Both the position numbers and the translations under genes were made by a program. Of a DNA stretch of 64,000 nucleotides, positions 10,262-21,976 are shown piece by piece (position 1 is the stretch's first letter; every line of letters begins with the position of its first letter). The notes beneath the pieces are model-generated. The model saw only the letters and a program-made list of their open reading frames with translations. It had not been told where the DNA came from and searched no databases. Origin of the DNA: Enchytraeus crypticus (lineage: Eukaryota; Annelida; Clitellata; Enchytraeida; Enchytraeidae); the NCBI GenBank assembly GCA_905160935.1, contig CAJHZI010000431.1, forward strand, positions 631,501-695,500, given 5' to 3'.

Positions 10262-13200
10262 ATGGATAATTCGTCCGAAGCTAAACGACGTAGGATCCAT
10301 CAGCTCGACAACAATGCTGACGTTCTGCAGATGTTGCGTAGTACACTGTTGTTCCATCAACAGCAGCTGAAGAATTGTGTACCCGGTCTCTCTTATAGTA
10401 GTGCCACAAGTTCAACGGATGAGCAGGTTCAGGCTGGTTTGGTGTCATCTTCCAGCGGCTTGGCGAGCTGTAATCAGAATGCTCGAAGTTCAACATGTAG
10501 GGTGGTCATTTGTGATCCTGATATTAAGTATGTGAAATTCTTTTATCAATTAATCTTCACTATTAATTAGTACCCACAGAGCGAGCAAAGACCTAATGAT
10601 TAATTATTACAAACAATTACTGCAAATTAATGCATGCTGTGCGTATAGTAAGAGGTGACTAAGCAAGATCTTAAGAAGGCCATGAGATAATACTGCAGGA
10701 GCCATACTTGTTAGAAGCCAAAAGAAACAATAACCTATAAGTAAGTCACATCCTTTGTGATTGTGCAGATCACTGGATATACTCTCATTGGATTCATAAA
10801 TTGTGAGGCTAATAATTGTACTAATCTGCATATTTTTTTGTCATTTATTTCATGAAGGATATTTGACTGTAAACATTGACTGTGTTAACTTTCAGGGAGT
10901 TTGCTGATATAGTCGTTGAGCAGTTGCTAAGGGAGCGTATTCAGGCTGACGTACTGCTGCTGCCACCTGGTGCTAACATTAGCACTGCACTCAGTGAACT
11001 CTCTAAGAGTTGCTCGGTTGCCGTGGTGATCAGTGAGGAGAATGTACTGAGCGCTACAATGTCTGTGCTAGTGTTTGATGGAGACATGCAAGGTATGCAA
11101 AGTATGACTGTCAATGGTCAGTTGATGTAAACGGTTACTTTAGTAGTTTATTAGGCTGTCACTTTTACTCTGTGAACTACTTAAGCTGTAAGTCATGTAA
11201 TGGTAGTTTATTTATAAAATCAATTTGTTTAAGCTTGATACTACAAAGAAGTTTGTATGGTAACTCCAATTTAGGAAGAGTTCAGATACAATGTTTTGGA
11301 ATCAATTTAAAATGTCAATAGTGATCAATCAGTCAGTCAATCAATCAATAAGAATTGAACGTCTGGTTCCTGGCCATGAGGCAATGTCCGGGCATTTATA
11401 TGTAATCTCTCTCTTAGTGCACTGTCCACTGGCAGGTCCATGGTATATAATGCCTCCACTCTTCTCTGTCTTCTATTTCCCTCTTCATGTCCACATATCG
11501 GTGGATCTTTTGATATACCATTATTCTTGGGAGATTGTGCTTATGACGAGGTGGGCCCCATATGTCTTCCTCAATTTTGACGGATATTTACTGGGCTGGG
11601 GCATCATTCCCTGAGAACACTGTCCTGTTTACCTGTAATCAATAGTAATATATTTAATATATCTCTTGATTATTATAATTAATTATAGTACTACATCATT
11701 AGCTTTTTATTGGTTTATTAACTTATTATTATCTAATATAACTTATTATTAGAAGTTATTATTATAACTTATAAGTTATTATTATCTGGTAAATTGTCCC
11801 ATTTTATTGCTGTTGTTGAGATTCCTTTATTGGTAAAGTAAAATCACTATTTACTTATGTAAAGCAGCATCATTACTTTGTAATTTCGAGATGAGGCTAA
11901 TCTACTCAGATTAACACCAGTTTCTGGTCTCGGGGTCTGCAATTGATGTATTGGTACTTGTACGATTGATACATGTATAACTGTTATATACACTAGTATA
12001 TTACAGTTATATATGTAAATTTAAGTGGCCTATTTTACCAATGTTGCGTTCAGGTTGCTGAAAAATAGACCAACCGTGGACTGCACCTGTCGTAAAAGGC
12101 GACAAAGCCATAAGATCCAAACCAACGTCAGAAAGAGCATTCGGTTGGTGAGCGCCTAGGCTCCATAAATAGCTTAAAAAGTCTCTAATTTCTAACCATT
12201 TTAAATTGGGATTCAATTATGACGACTATGATGATGATGATGACGATGATGGTGATGGTGTAGTCTAATTTAATACATTTTTTATCAATTGTTATAATTT
12301 GATTCTGGTCCCGCAGAAAGACGTAATATACTAGTCGAGGAGGGCATTCAGTTCATTGTTTCTGAATGCAAAGCTAACACTTCTCTCAACAGGTATGAAG
12401 ACCACGACGTCAAACGAAAATTGACGAAAACTCACGATGAAGCCTCGCCTAGAATAAATCTAACGAGTAGTTCCACATTGTGGCAAAGCAGCTCTCTCTC
12501 TGCGACTGGTGTTCCAAATAGTTATCCTCCTGGTGCGAAACTACCGACATCAATCCATTGTGCAACCTGTAGCAGTTTTCCAGTTTCTCAGTTGTTAGCC
12601 ACACAGGCAATGCTATCATTCTCATCCCTGCCGACTTATAGCAATTTAGACCATAGTTTGCCCATATTAAATTCAATTGCCAGTCAATCTCGGATGTCTA
12701 CAGTAGCAAGAGTCGAACACAACCTCCCTGCGACTGCATCAGTCCTTTCGACTTCGACATTTACACGACCAGATTCTGAGACTTGCCAACTACTTGATGA
12801 TTTGAAGGAAGGTCGATTTCTGACTCTACGACAGCTTGATCAGATTGCTGCTTGCATTCAGCGCCGAAGAAGTGAGATTATTGGTTCCGATGAAACAGTC
12901 ACAAATTTACCATGTAATCAGGCGGTTACTAAGATGCCACTTAAAATGGAAACTGAAGAGGTTATGGATACGGTGTCAACACGTGGTGGATCTGTTAAGA
13001 GCAAAGAAGATCTTGAAAGAATGATATATACAGTTCTTAAAGGTGAGCTTTCATCAGAAGGAGGCATTCAAACACCCAATGTTTTAAATGCTGCTCTTTC
13101 ATTGCTGCCAAAACTTGTTGATAAAGTGAAGAAGGTCGATTCTAGCTCTACCAAGAATGTCAACTCTGGTGTTGCCAGTATGTCTAATAGTAGTTGTAGC

Positions 13201-14802
13201 TTTGGAAATAATAGTAACAATGCTGATGGGTTGAATGTCAGGTGTTTCGCAGACGATTCTAAGCTGACATCGTCTGTATATTCAAATCAGAGAATCGGTA
13301 AGTCGGCTGGGGGCGAAGTTTCTGCGAAATCTAACAATCTCGTAGTTGCAGAAACAAGATTTATTAACAAGTTATCTCCAGATAAAGGGGCTAGGCTTCT
13401 ATCGCAACCTCCTAATGTGGGCAAAGGTACAGGGCTTTTAGGCGATTGTCCTCTAGAATTTCAAGCAGCCGACTCTGGGCCTACATCAACTGAGAATTCT
13501 GGGATTGTCTTCAGTTCTGATGTATCCAGCAACTTCGAGCAAAATGTCTCTCGAGCAGGTGATAGTAGTGACAAAGTCGCTAAATATAACTCACTTGAAC
13601 AAATAAAGAGTTCAGGGTCGATTCATATGGGGCTAACGTTTAGTGGAAATGGTGAAATTAAAAAAAGTAAAGTTATTGAGCTAAATATGAAGCCGATATC
13701 AGGTCAAATGAGATCCAATTTTGATATTGAATTTAGCAACAAGGCTATGGAGACAAAAGAAACTGTAAGATCAGATTCATATGCTAATTCGACAGCTAAC
13801 AGTTTTAGCAGCGTTGTTTCTACTGATAAAGGACAGTGTGTCTCTGCATCTAGAAATAGACCAGCCCTACTTGAAACTCCTAAGAGCAATCAAGGGTCAA
13901 CGGATCTGCATTCCGATCCAAAGAATTCATTGTCTAGTCCAAGAGATGTCAATCCAACTTCTTCTATTCATCCAACATCCGTCTTTGAACATAGTAATTG
14001 TTCTGATCCAGGAAAGTGTTTTCCTCCGTCATTCGCTGGAATCTCTACTGAAGGTCAGAGGCTAGCTGAGCTTTCAATCCGTTGTAGAATGCCTCTCGAA
14101 GGCCAAGCACATCTTGGACTTCCAGATTATCCTGGAAGACCCAACCAGGGCCCAGAACCGTTAAGATCTTCAGTAGGTGCAATTCACGAGCATGGTCCAT
14201 TTCCTGGTGGAATGGCAAATCAAGATCCAGGAGTAATTAGACCTGGGATGCTCCCTGGCATGATCATTAGAGGTCCAAGGGAATTTAAACAACGAATGAG
14301 CCCAGACGTACCTAATGAAGGCCTGCGACCATTCAGTCCCCCAATGCGCCCAGGCTTGATCAACGAATATCCTGGAGCAGGGCCTGGGCGCCTCGAACGT
14401 CCTATTCACCCTTTTGTTCCAAATTCTAAATCAAGACAGTTTGCGCCACGATTTGGCCCAGGCTTGGCTGATTTTGGTCCAAGACCGACAGATCAGCGCC
14501 CAGGCATGCCTAATTGTGGTCCAAGATCAATAGATCAGCGCCCAGGCAGGCCTAATTGTGGTCCAAGACCTATTGATAAACGACCAGGCATGCCTAATTG
14601 TGGTCCAAGACCAATTGACCAACGACCAGGAATGCCTAATTGTCGTCCAAGGCTAGCTAATCAGCATCCAGGCATGCCTAATTGTGTTCAGAGGCTAACT
14701 GATCCAGATCCTGCCTTTCAAAGACCTACTACTGGGTTCTTCAGGTTCCCAAGACAGCCTGCTCTTCTGCAAAACCCGGGCACTTTTGGAAATCCTCGCT
14801 GA
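10262..14802 (+). CDS. NCOA5: nuclear receptor coactivator 5-like protein (NCOA5)
   Basis: Three exons with matching phases: 10262-10527, 10896-11092 and 12317-14802 (TGA at the end), 982 aa in all. The donors are AA|gtatgtg and AAG|gtatgc; the acceptors are ttcag and cgcag. Residues about 78-175 (VVICDPDIK, EFADIVVEQLL, ADVLLLPPG, SVAVVISEEN, EEGIQFIV) form the class II aminoacyl-tRNA-synthetase anticodon-binding-like fold that defines NCOA5, a nuclear coactivator of estrogen-type receptors. A later helix pair (LLDDLKEGRFLTLRQLDQIA) fits the conserved C-terminal region of the family. The middle is Ser/Asn-rich and probably disordered. The C-terminus has about five 14-residue repeats (RPGMPNCGPRPID, 14480-14710). 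At 982 aa it is much longer than the vertebrate protein (under 600 aa). I see no clear LxxLL receptor box. Upstream non-coding exons are possible. Confidence 0.82.
10630..10695 (+). mobile_element. SINE-like family D fragment in NCOA5 intron 1
   Basis: AAGAGGTGACTAAGCAAG followed by a GCAGGAGCC block resembles the middle of family D. Short and diverged. Confidence 0.35.
11405..11520 (-). mobile_element. LINE 3' end in NCOA5 intron 2
   Basis: The sequence TCTCTCTTAGTGCACTG, the CTGGCAGGTCCATGG block and the CTTCTCTGTCTTC segment are the reverse complement of the LINE tail at 19540-19665. It is 5'-truncated, non-coding and antisense to the host gene. Confidence 0.75.
12015..12255 (+). mobile_element. 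SINE-like family C copy in NCOA5 intron 2
   Basis: Shares the AACCGTGGACTGCACCTGT block, AAGGCGACAAAGCCATAAG and GCATTCGGTTGGTGAGCGCC with other family C copies. It ends in a (GAT)n-type tail at 12228-12258, about 60 bases before the exon 3 acceptor. Confidence 0.7.
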
Positions 14803-17223
14803 GAAAATGTCTGATGTTGACTCAGAAAAATCATTGTGAGGTAAGTATGAGATTTACTTCCTATATTTCTCGCTTAAGAATAGAAATTTCTTTGTGGCAG
14901 TCAAATAAGTTGCCGTAATTTCTTGCTTATTTATTAGGTGTATGTATAGACGTCCATGCCATTATGCCGCATTCACTAAAGAGATAATTCGAGGGTTCAT
15001 TTAGTTGCCCTCTCAATGTCGAGGGTTAAAGTTTCGGATTGTAACTACTCCGTTGTTTGGAAGTTGGAAGTAAAATGCTACTTTTGCTGACGAAATAACC
15101 TGATTGGTCAATAAGCATGAATGACAGCTTGGTCACTGGTTTATCAATATTAATTTTGGCATGTGACCTTTTTGTCAGTAATCACCACGCATTTGAGTAA
15201 ATTTCAATTCCATTCTAATCTGCAGCTGACGCTTGCGTAATGTGAGACTTATGCCTCAGTTTGTAAAGCTTTGTAGATATGGGACATTAGCCGTAGGGCT
15301 GGTGTAACTTCAGAAAATTTTGTAGCAATTTCTGGGTCGTAGGTGCTCACCAACCAAATGCCCTTTCTGATGCTGGTTTATGTGAATACTATCAAATATG
15401 ATATATATTTCTAATAATTTTATTGTCGAATGTTGTTGATAACTTTTTTGCTTTTGTTTAACACAGGATTGTAATTGGTACGTCTGAAGATATGCAACAT
15501 CATTTTATCATTACAATTCAAGTTCAATGCAGACTCGATAACGGCAGGTGCTTTGATTTTTTATATACAGGTTTAGATTGTGATGTATAATAAACTAGTG
15601 CTTCTATGAAGCTGTCTAAAATTATAATAATATTTAGGTCCCATTTAAATGCCGGAGTAACTGATTTCATGAAAATGTGAATAAGAGTTTGGGTTGTTTT
15701 GCATATTAACCGTAGTTTTCATCATCATATTGCTAAAAATATATTTATTTTAAGTAGCTTGTTTAGTTGGTTGAGAATAATGTTGCATGGTTATTGATAC
15801 AATTTAAAGTAGCTGTTGAAAATGTTAGCATCTACAGTTATAATTACTTTATGGTATCACCTTTTCTCTAAGAACGGTTGTTTGTCCTAATTGGCATCAA
15901 GTAATCTGCATCCCTCGATAGTTCTCATAGACATCAGTGCCTAGATCGTAAGGTGAGACTAAGGCTTATCTGTATGTATATGAGATCTTGACAGGGACTT
16001 AGAATTATTGCGACACCAGGAATCGCAGGCAAAAGGCTAATGCCTCTTTTGTTCCCAATATTATAGCCCGAGTAAAAGTGTAGTGAATTGTTGGAAATTA
16101 AGAAATGATCAAAGCGGGTGTTTCGCAAAAACAATCACATATAATATATGCTGTTATGGAATTTTGTATTTGTAGTGCTTTGTTTTGGATAATTTAATTT
16201 TTATTCTCAGAAATAATTAATGATATTGATGTATGATAACACTAACTATAATCGAATCACAAATTAATGCTGAGGCTCAAGCATACTTCATTCGTTCTAC
16301 AATCTACCCTCTTGACGCTTTATATTTAAAAAATTAAAGAAATGACAATGTTAAAAATGAGGGCACTCTATAAAAGTTCTGCTAGTGGCTCTGAGTGTCT
16401 GATCTTCATTTGAAAATTTTAACCCCATTTTGGCTACTAAAATATTATTCCCATTAGCATCATCAAGATTTTGACCCCATCACATAACTCATAATGCAAA
16501 AATGTTAAATTTAGCTATACAGATCAATATTTTGAAAGAAGAAATATTACGGACACTGCTGTAATTTTATCTGAAAACATTACGCTTTGAATTGTAAAAC
16601 TACCAGATCACAGCGATTAGGTTGAAATGTAAAATTGTCCTACATATAATAATTAAATTTATACTAACTTATTAAGTTATATATTAACTTTATGTTATAT
16701 TGTACCTAATTTATTGCTAAAATTTAGTAATAGCATTAGGCTTATTCGAAGTTATACCATACTTCCCCTTTTATCCTATAAAATTTTTTAAAGTAGTTGC
16801 AACTAGTTACTAGCTATTACTACCTTATTCGGTAGGCCCATAGGATCCTATGGTAATAGAACATTTGAATGACTAAAAGTAGTTCTATTTTTTCTGCTTA
16901 TATTCTGATTTATTTTTCATCAAAAGTAAAAGAAAAAAGAAACAAATGAGGATAACTAGTAAAACAGTGTCGACTCTTTAAGAATTTTTAGCTCATTGTT
17001 CATGTCGTATAGCTTTGCTGTATACTGACGAACCCACGAGCGCATTCAATTAACCAACAGGTTACAGGAACAGCGTTTCTGTTATCTCGAACAATTTCAT
17101 ATTTCCTCTATACACTAATGAAGAAGGGGTCTTTGTTAACTTAAATGTTTCTAGATAACATATGCACATTGAGCTTTTATTTAGCCTATATCAATAATTC
17201 TGTCAGTATGAAGTGCATGTGTA
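14803..17223. other. 3' flank and intergenic DNA after NCOA5
   Basis: AT-rich. A family C fragment lies at about 15315-15385 (CAATTTCTGGGTCGTAGGTG). Otherwise no gene is supported; the short minus ORF near 15934-16134 has no family features. Confidence 0.45.
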
Positions 17224-18441
17224 GAGATGTGAGCTTGTTTTAAAACAGATGGTTTTTTAAACCGTTTTTTCCATTTGTTCACTGTTTTGTTTTAAAACAG
17301 TGAACAAATAACACAAAAAGCAATTTTGCTAAAAAAATTAAAAGATAACAGTTGAGTTTCTTTTGAAGTTTTTGTGGTTTTTTCAAACAGCTAATTATAA
17401 TTATCATTATAGAAATTAGGAATGCTGAGCTAATAGAATATTTCTCAGTTAGCCTACTGAGTCTTGATTCCTGAATCTGATTCATATACTGTATGTAGTC
17501 AGTAAGTCAGTCTCAACTTCTCAAACAATTTTGGTGTTTTCTTTATCAGTTTCATCATGTCTCAGATTAGGAGTCTGGCATTGAAAGATGGCCACTCAGA
17601 ATTAGAGCATGATGAAACTGTTAGTAAGGCCTAATGTTACATATGCCATAGGGCATGCCACATGCTATTGCAACCTATCTATCTATCACTTTCAGATAAC
17701 ATGATTTTTTAAATGATTGCCCAGTTTACACTTACAGCCTCATAGTCTATTAATTAGAGTAGGCCTATTTATTTATTAATATTGGAATATTAGACTGTTG
17801 ATATTCAAATGATGGTATGAATACTATGAGTAATAATTAATTTATGATACTATTGTACATGTCTAGTGATGAATAATATTTATTCATTTAATTTTAGTCA
17901 TTTTGAATAATTTGAGTCATTTTCCTGGAGAATAAATACTGTACTGCTTTACAGGTTGTTACCAAAATATACCAACAAACCTTAAAAATAACCTGTAAGC
18001 CCGATTCTAATTTATGTTGTTTCAGAAACTTAAACATTTTGAAAGCCAAAAACACTAATACGACATCATCATCATCATCTTCCCTTAAATGCCAGAGTCC
18101 TAATCTGAGGCATGATGAAACTGATAAAGAAAACAGCAAAATTATTTGTTAGAAATTGAGATTGACTGACTGACAAACTACATTTAGGAATCAAATTCAG
18201 GAATCAAGACTGAGTCAGTAACTGAGAAGCATTCAATTAGGCCTATTACCGCTTTTCTAATTTCTATAATGATTATTAGTTGTTTGAAAAAGATACAATA
18301 CAAACTATAAAAGAAACTCATTGTTATTTTTAAATTTTGTAGAAAAGTGTTTTTTTGCATATTGTGCATTTTTGATTCGTTTGTTTAAAACCCGAAAAAT
18401 GGTTTAGAAAAAGCATTTGTTTTAAAACAAACATAAATCTC
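17224..18441. mobile_element. foldback element with about 350-bp inverted arms
   Basis: The left arm (about 17224-17590) and right arm (about 18075-18441) are imperfect reverse complements: TTGTTTTAAAACA near both ends, GATTCCTGAATCTGATTC against its partner, and TTTCATCATG...CTCAGATTAGGA against its partner. The spacer is about 480 bp. This is the architecture of a large-TIR MITE or foldback transposon. No target duplication could be fixed and no transposase is present. Confidence 0.6.
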
Positions 18442-18446
18442 AAGGC

Positions 18447-18845
18447 ACTATGTTACTATAAAGTTTTTACAGAAACTTATGGGTTAAAATGCCAAAAGTA
18501 CTCAAGAAACATTTTAAAATCACGGCCAAAAATATGTTATTTTCATCACTTGGTCTCACAGATAATAATATTTTAATGACTGCAAAATGCAATTATTATA
18601 TCATCTTAATATAGCCTAATATTATTACATATTTTATATATGATAATTGTTATTTCTTTATTAAGAAGCTTTAGTTATTCATAAACTTTATATCAATGTA
18701 AACAGTAAATATACCAAAAACGTTCGCATGTAGGCACTATGTTACTTGAAAGTTGTTACAGAAACTTATGGGATAAAAAACAAAAAAAAACCACCAAAAT
18801 ACAACCAAAAAAGCAATTATAAAAACACAGCCAAAAGAACATGTT
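18447..18845. repeat. dispersed direct repeat of about 100 bp
   Basis: GGCACTATGTTACT, then a CAGAAACTTATGGG block, then an A-rich CCAAAA segment occurs at 18445-18540 and again at 18734-18845, in the same orientation. No coding content. Confidence 0.55.
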
Positions 18846-19066
18846 TTATCAACACTATGCATGTGTGTCTACTACACAGTTGAATATCTAGCCTATATAA
18901 TTTGTAAAGAAAGTTGACTAGTTTAAAAATAAACTTTTGTGAAATATAGAAAAATTCTATGTCTTAAGCACAGTTATTGCGAAGTTTTAAATATACTATT
19001 TAATAATATTAGCCTACCTGATGCAAAATTTTCCATTGAGTGTTAGCTTATCTATATGGCATAGAC

Positions 19067-19069
<3 letters not shown>

Positions 19070-19114
<45 letters not shown>

Positions 19115-19124
19115 TATATGTATA

Positions 19125-19189
<65 letters not shown>

Positions 19190-19195
19190 CTAACA
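19070..19195. repeat. (TA)n microsatellite
   Basis: Two long TA runs are separated by a short ACTATATGTATATAAT spacer. Confidence 0.9.
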
Positions 19196-19200
19196 TATTA

Positions 19201-19658
19201 ACAAAAAATCTGAAGAAAGATACAAAGATAAAGATAGTGAAAACTTTGGTTTGGACCACGCTATTGTTTGGTTGTGAAACATGGACCTTAAGGAAGGAAG
19301 ATATTAGAAAACTGGAGGCATTGGAAATGTGGATTTGGAGAAGAATGGAGAGGATTAGTTGGACTCCAAAGGCTACAAATGAGGACGTTCTAGAGAGAGT
19401 TGGCACAGATAGACAGTTGATAAATGTATTAAGAAATAGGAAGAAGAGTTGGATAGGGCACATTCTAAGGCGGGAAGGTCTATTAAAAGAGATCATAGAA
19501 GGTAGAATGGTAGGAAAATAGGCAGGGCAGGTCGAGATTAGGTATGTTAGATGATTTAAAGACCCACTCATATATGGAAATGAAGAGGAAGGCGTAAGAC
19601 AGAGAAGAGTGGAGGCGATATATACCATGACCTGCCAGTAGGCAATACACTAAGAGAG

Positions 19659-19665
<7 letters not shown>
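19201..19665 (+). mobile_element. 5'-truncated LINE, RT-ORF C-terminus and 3' UTR
   Basis: The open frame 19201-19521 encodes the end of a non-LTR retrotransposon polyprotein: LFGCETWTLRKED, LEALEMWIWRRMERISW, NEDVLERVG, then W-G-H-like WIGHILRREGLL and EIIEGRMVGK, ending in TAG. The usual continuation of this motif (GKRGRGRPR) is cut short by the stop. The 3' UTR has GATGATTTAAAGACCCACTC and CCTGCCAGTAGGCAATAC and ends in AAGAGAGA. The 5' break falls at a (TA)n tract. Other 3' ends of this family are at 11405, 27292, 30695, 31840 and 54060. Confidence 0.85.
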
Positions 19666-19667
<2 letters not shown>

Positions 19668-19714
<47 letters not shown>

Positions 19715-19743
19715 ATATATATATATATGTATGTATATATATT

Positions 19744-19768
<25 letters not shown>
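19668..19768. repeat. (TA)n microsatellite
   Basis: TA runs interrupted by GTATG units. They abut the repeat element that begins at about 19770. Confidence 0.9.
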
Positions 19769-19769
<1 letters not shown>

Positions 19770-19774
<5 letters not shown>

Positions 19775-20225
19775 AAGTCGTGTTCGTAATGGCTCTTATA
19801 ACTCAAGAACGGCTGAACAGATTTTAATGATCTCGGACATTTTGGATTCGTCTCCAGCAGCCCCTGCACAGTATCCAATAAAATATTTAAAAATAAAATA
19901 ATGAGCTAATGGCCAAAAAAATGTAAAAATTAAAACGCGCCAAAATTAAACATGCTCCCATCTGTCGAGTGACTTACATCTATGTAGTTTACGATTTTCT
20001 AATGCGATATGTTGACATCATCTATTCAACATCCTTTACACGGAAGAATTGATGGCTCGGCGGTATAGGTACTAGACTTTAGATTATGTGGTCCGGGGTT
20101 CGATTCTGGCTCGGGTCACTTTTATTTTTTAAAGTTGTGATAAATTTTATAAGTTTCTTTGGATTAAAAATTGTGTAATTTTTAAAAATCTTAATGTCAA
20201 ACAAAGTCGGGTTTGTTTTATATAG
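19770..20225 (+). mobile_element. microsatellite-bounded repeat with tRNA-like segment
   Basis: Starts AAAACAAAGTCGTGTTCGT and ends AACAAAGTCGGGTTTG then TTTTATATAG, so the two ends share a direct motif. In between, at about 20050-20120, is a tRNA-like stretch with A-box-like CTCGGCGGTATAGG and B-box GGGGTTCGATTCTGGC followed by TCGGGTCAC. The arms do not form an acceptor stem, so it is not a tRNA gene. Class uncertain (SINE-derived or Helitron-like non-autonomous). Confidence 0.45.
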
Positions 20226-20271
20226 ATTAAAAACTCTTTCCGTCCAACCCCCTACCTTAGGTTTGGTGATA

Positions 20272-20397
20272 AAGAGATGGATAGATAGATAGATGGATGG
20301 ATGGATAGATGGATGGATGAATAGATAGATGGATGGATAGATGGATATATAGATGGATGGATATATAGATGGATGGATATATAGATGGATGGATAGA

Positions 20398-20456
<59 letters not shown>

Positions 20457-20499
20457 TATACTGTATATACATATATATACAAATAAATAATATATATAT

Positions 20500-20540
<41 letters not shown>

Positions 20541-20572
20541 TAATATATATTATATATATATATATATTCGTC
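20272..20572. repeat. (GATA/GATG)n then (TA)n microsatellite
   Basis: About 125 bases of GATA/GATG tetramers with a higher-order 'TATATAGATGGATGGA' period grade into interrupted TA runs. Confidence 0.92.
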
Positions 20573-20774
20573 ATCATTAGACAGGAGGAAAACAAACAAC
20601 AACAAAAGATCAATGCTAACATTACACATAAGAGTAAGCAAATAAAAAAAACTAGCACAAGTTAGAGAGATAAAAGAAAGGTTCACTTCAACGTCATGCG
20701 AGGGTCTCCTAGGAGATAAGCACTGCAGTTACGTTAAGGCCAAGCGTGTTCATAATATAATTTATATAATTGAA

Positions 20775-21165
20775 ACCCGGTGTTGAGGCGGAATGTGGTT
20801 TGGGGATCACTGCTGAGTAGGGCAACCGCTAACAAGCTGCCGCGTGTACACGCGGCAGCTTGAGGCGACGAAGGCAGGAGCCGAGGAAGATAGAGGGGGC
20901 CCACCTCACCATGAAATTTTTCCGCAGGATTAAATAGCAGTTAATCCATTGTAGAACTGAGAAAGGCAACGGGAAACCACCTCAGAAGCCATAATATCCC
21001 CAAGCTATAGGCTACATTACGGGGTGGATAAGGCATTGCCATTTGTGAAGTGATTAACTCGTTAGCCGATGGTGTGCGCTTTATAGAGATTGAAAAGCAA
21101 TCAAGCTTTTATGCGTAAGAAATTGCTCATTGAACGTACCGCTTGGCAGAACACTAGACAGAGAG
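20775..21165 (+). mobile_element. SINE-like family D copy with 30-bp palindrome
   Basis: Collinear with 5120-5500 (GGCGACGAAGGCAGGAGCC, GGCAACGGGAAACCACCTC, CCAAGCTATAGGCTACAT). It contains a perfect 30-bp palindrome at 20833-20862 (half-site CAAGCTGCCGCGTGT) that is not conserved as a palindrome in the other copies. Confidence 0.7.
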
Positions 21166-21976
21166 AGAGAGATAGAGAGAGATATGATACTTAACATATC
21201 GACTTGAAAAGGGCTTGTATAGCATGTACATAGTTTGAGAGCAAAACATAGGCTAGGCCTATTATTCGATAGCATTATAGACAGAAATATAAATGTAGGC
21301 TAAATTACACTAGGCCTACTTCCAAAGGTTATAAAAGTTGGCAATTATATATCTCATTGTAATAGTTCTAGAGCACAATTTCTAGGTAACATGCAGTTCT
21401 TCCAAAATTAACTTCCAACTTTAGTCTACCCTATAATATTTCTAAAATATAATTTACCTATACCCGCCATATTAGGTTTAACAAACTCCCATCTGTTGTA
21501 ATGGAAGATTGATCTGTTCTGTTAGATGGACTATATCAAGCTTGACATATAGGCCTATACTGAAAAATAACAACAAAATTGTGTGTATAGGCTAAGCAAA
21601 CTTATTTGTATAGCCAGTAGGGCCTACCTAACAGAACCAAATTGGACATTATAATTTAATTTGTAAAGCAATAAAGACTAAACTAATATGATGCCAAAAG
21701 AGTAGTAGAAATTCTTACATTGAGTAAATCTAATATTGGCCTACATCTAATTTCCCCTTAGCCTACTTTGTAGACCTTTTATATTATGTAGTGGCAACTC
21801 TCCACAGATGATAAACGAAGCCAGGTGGGCAGTGGTGGGGGAGTGGGGAGGTTACTGGTATATATTTGCCGGCTGGCCCAGTGCTCTAGGCCTAAATACA
21901 GGGCCTACGCATATATTGACTATGTATTTCTTCATTTTTTGACAGAATGACATTAAATAAATTAGAAAGGAAATTA
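21166..21976. other. non-coding stretch
   Basis: AT-rich, with many scattered TAGGCCTA-like octamers; no gene or recognised repeat. Confidence 0.4.

Noticed and set aside
12449-14409. Minus- and alternate-frame ORFs inside the NCOA5-like gene
   Set aside because: Shadows of the 793-codon plus-strand frame; no start or splice support.
20040-20120. tRNA gene candidate
   Set aside because: A and B boxes are recognisable but no acceptor stem or normal cloverleaf can form; it is part of a repeat.
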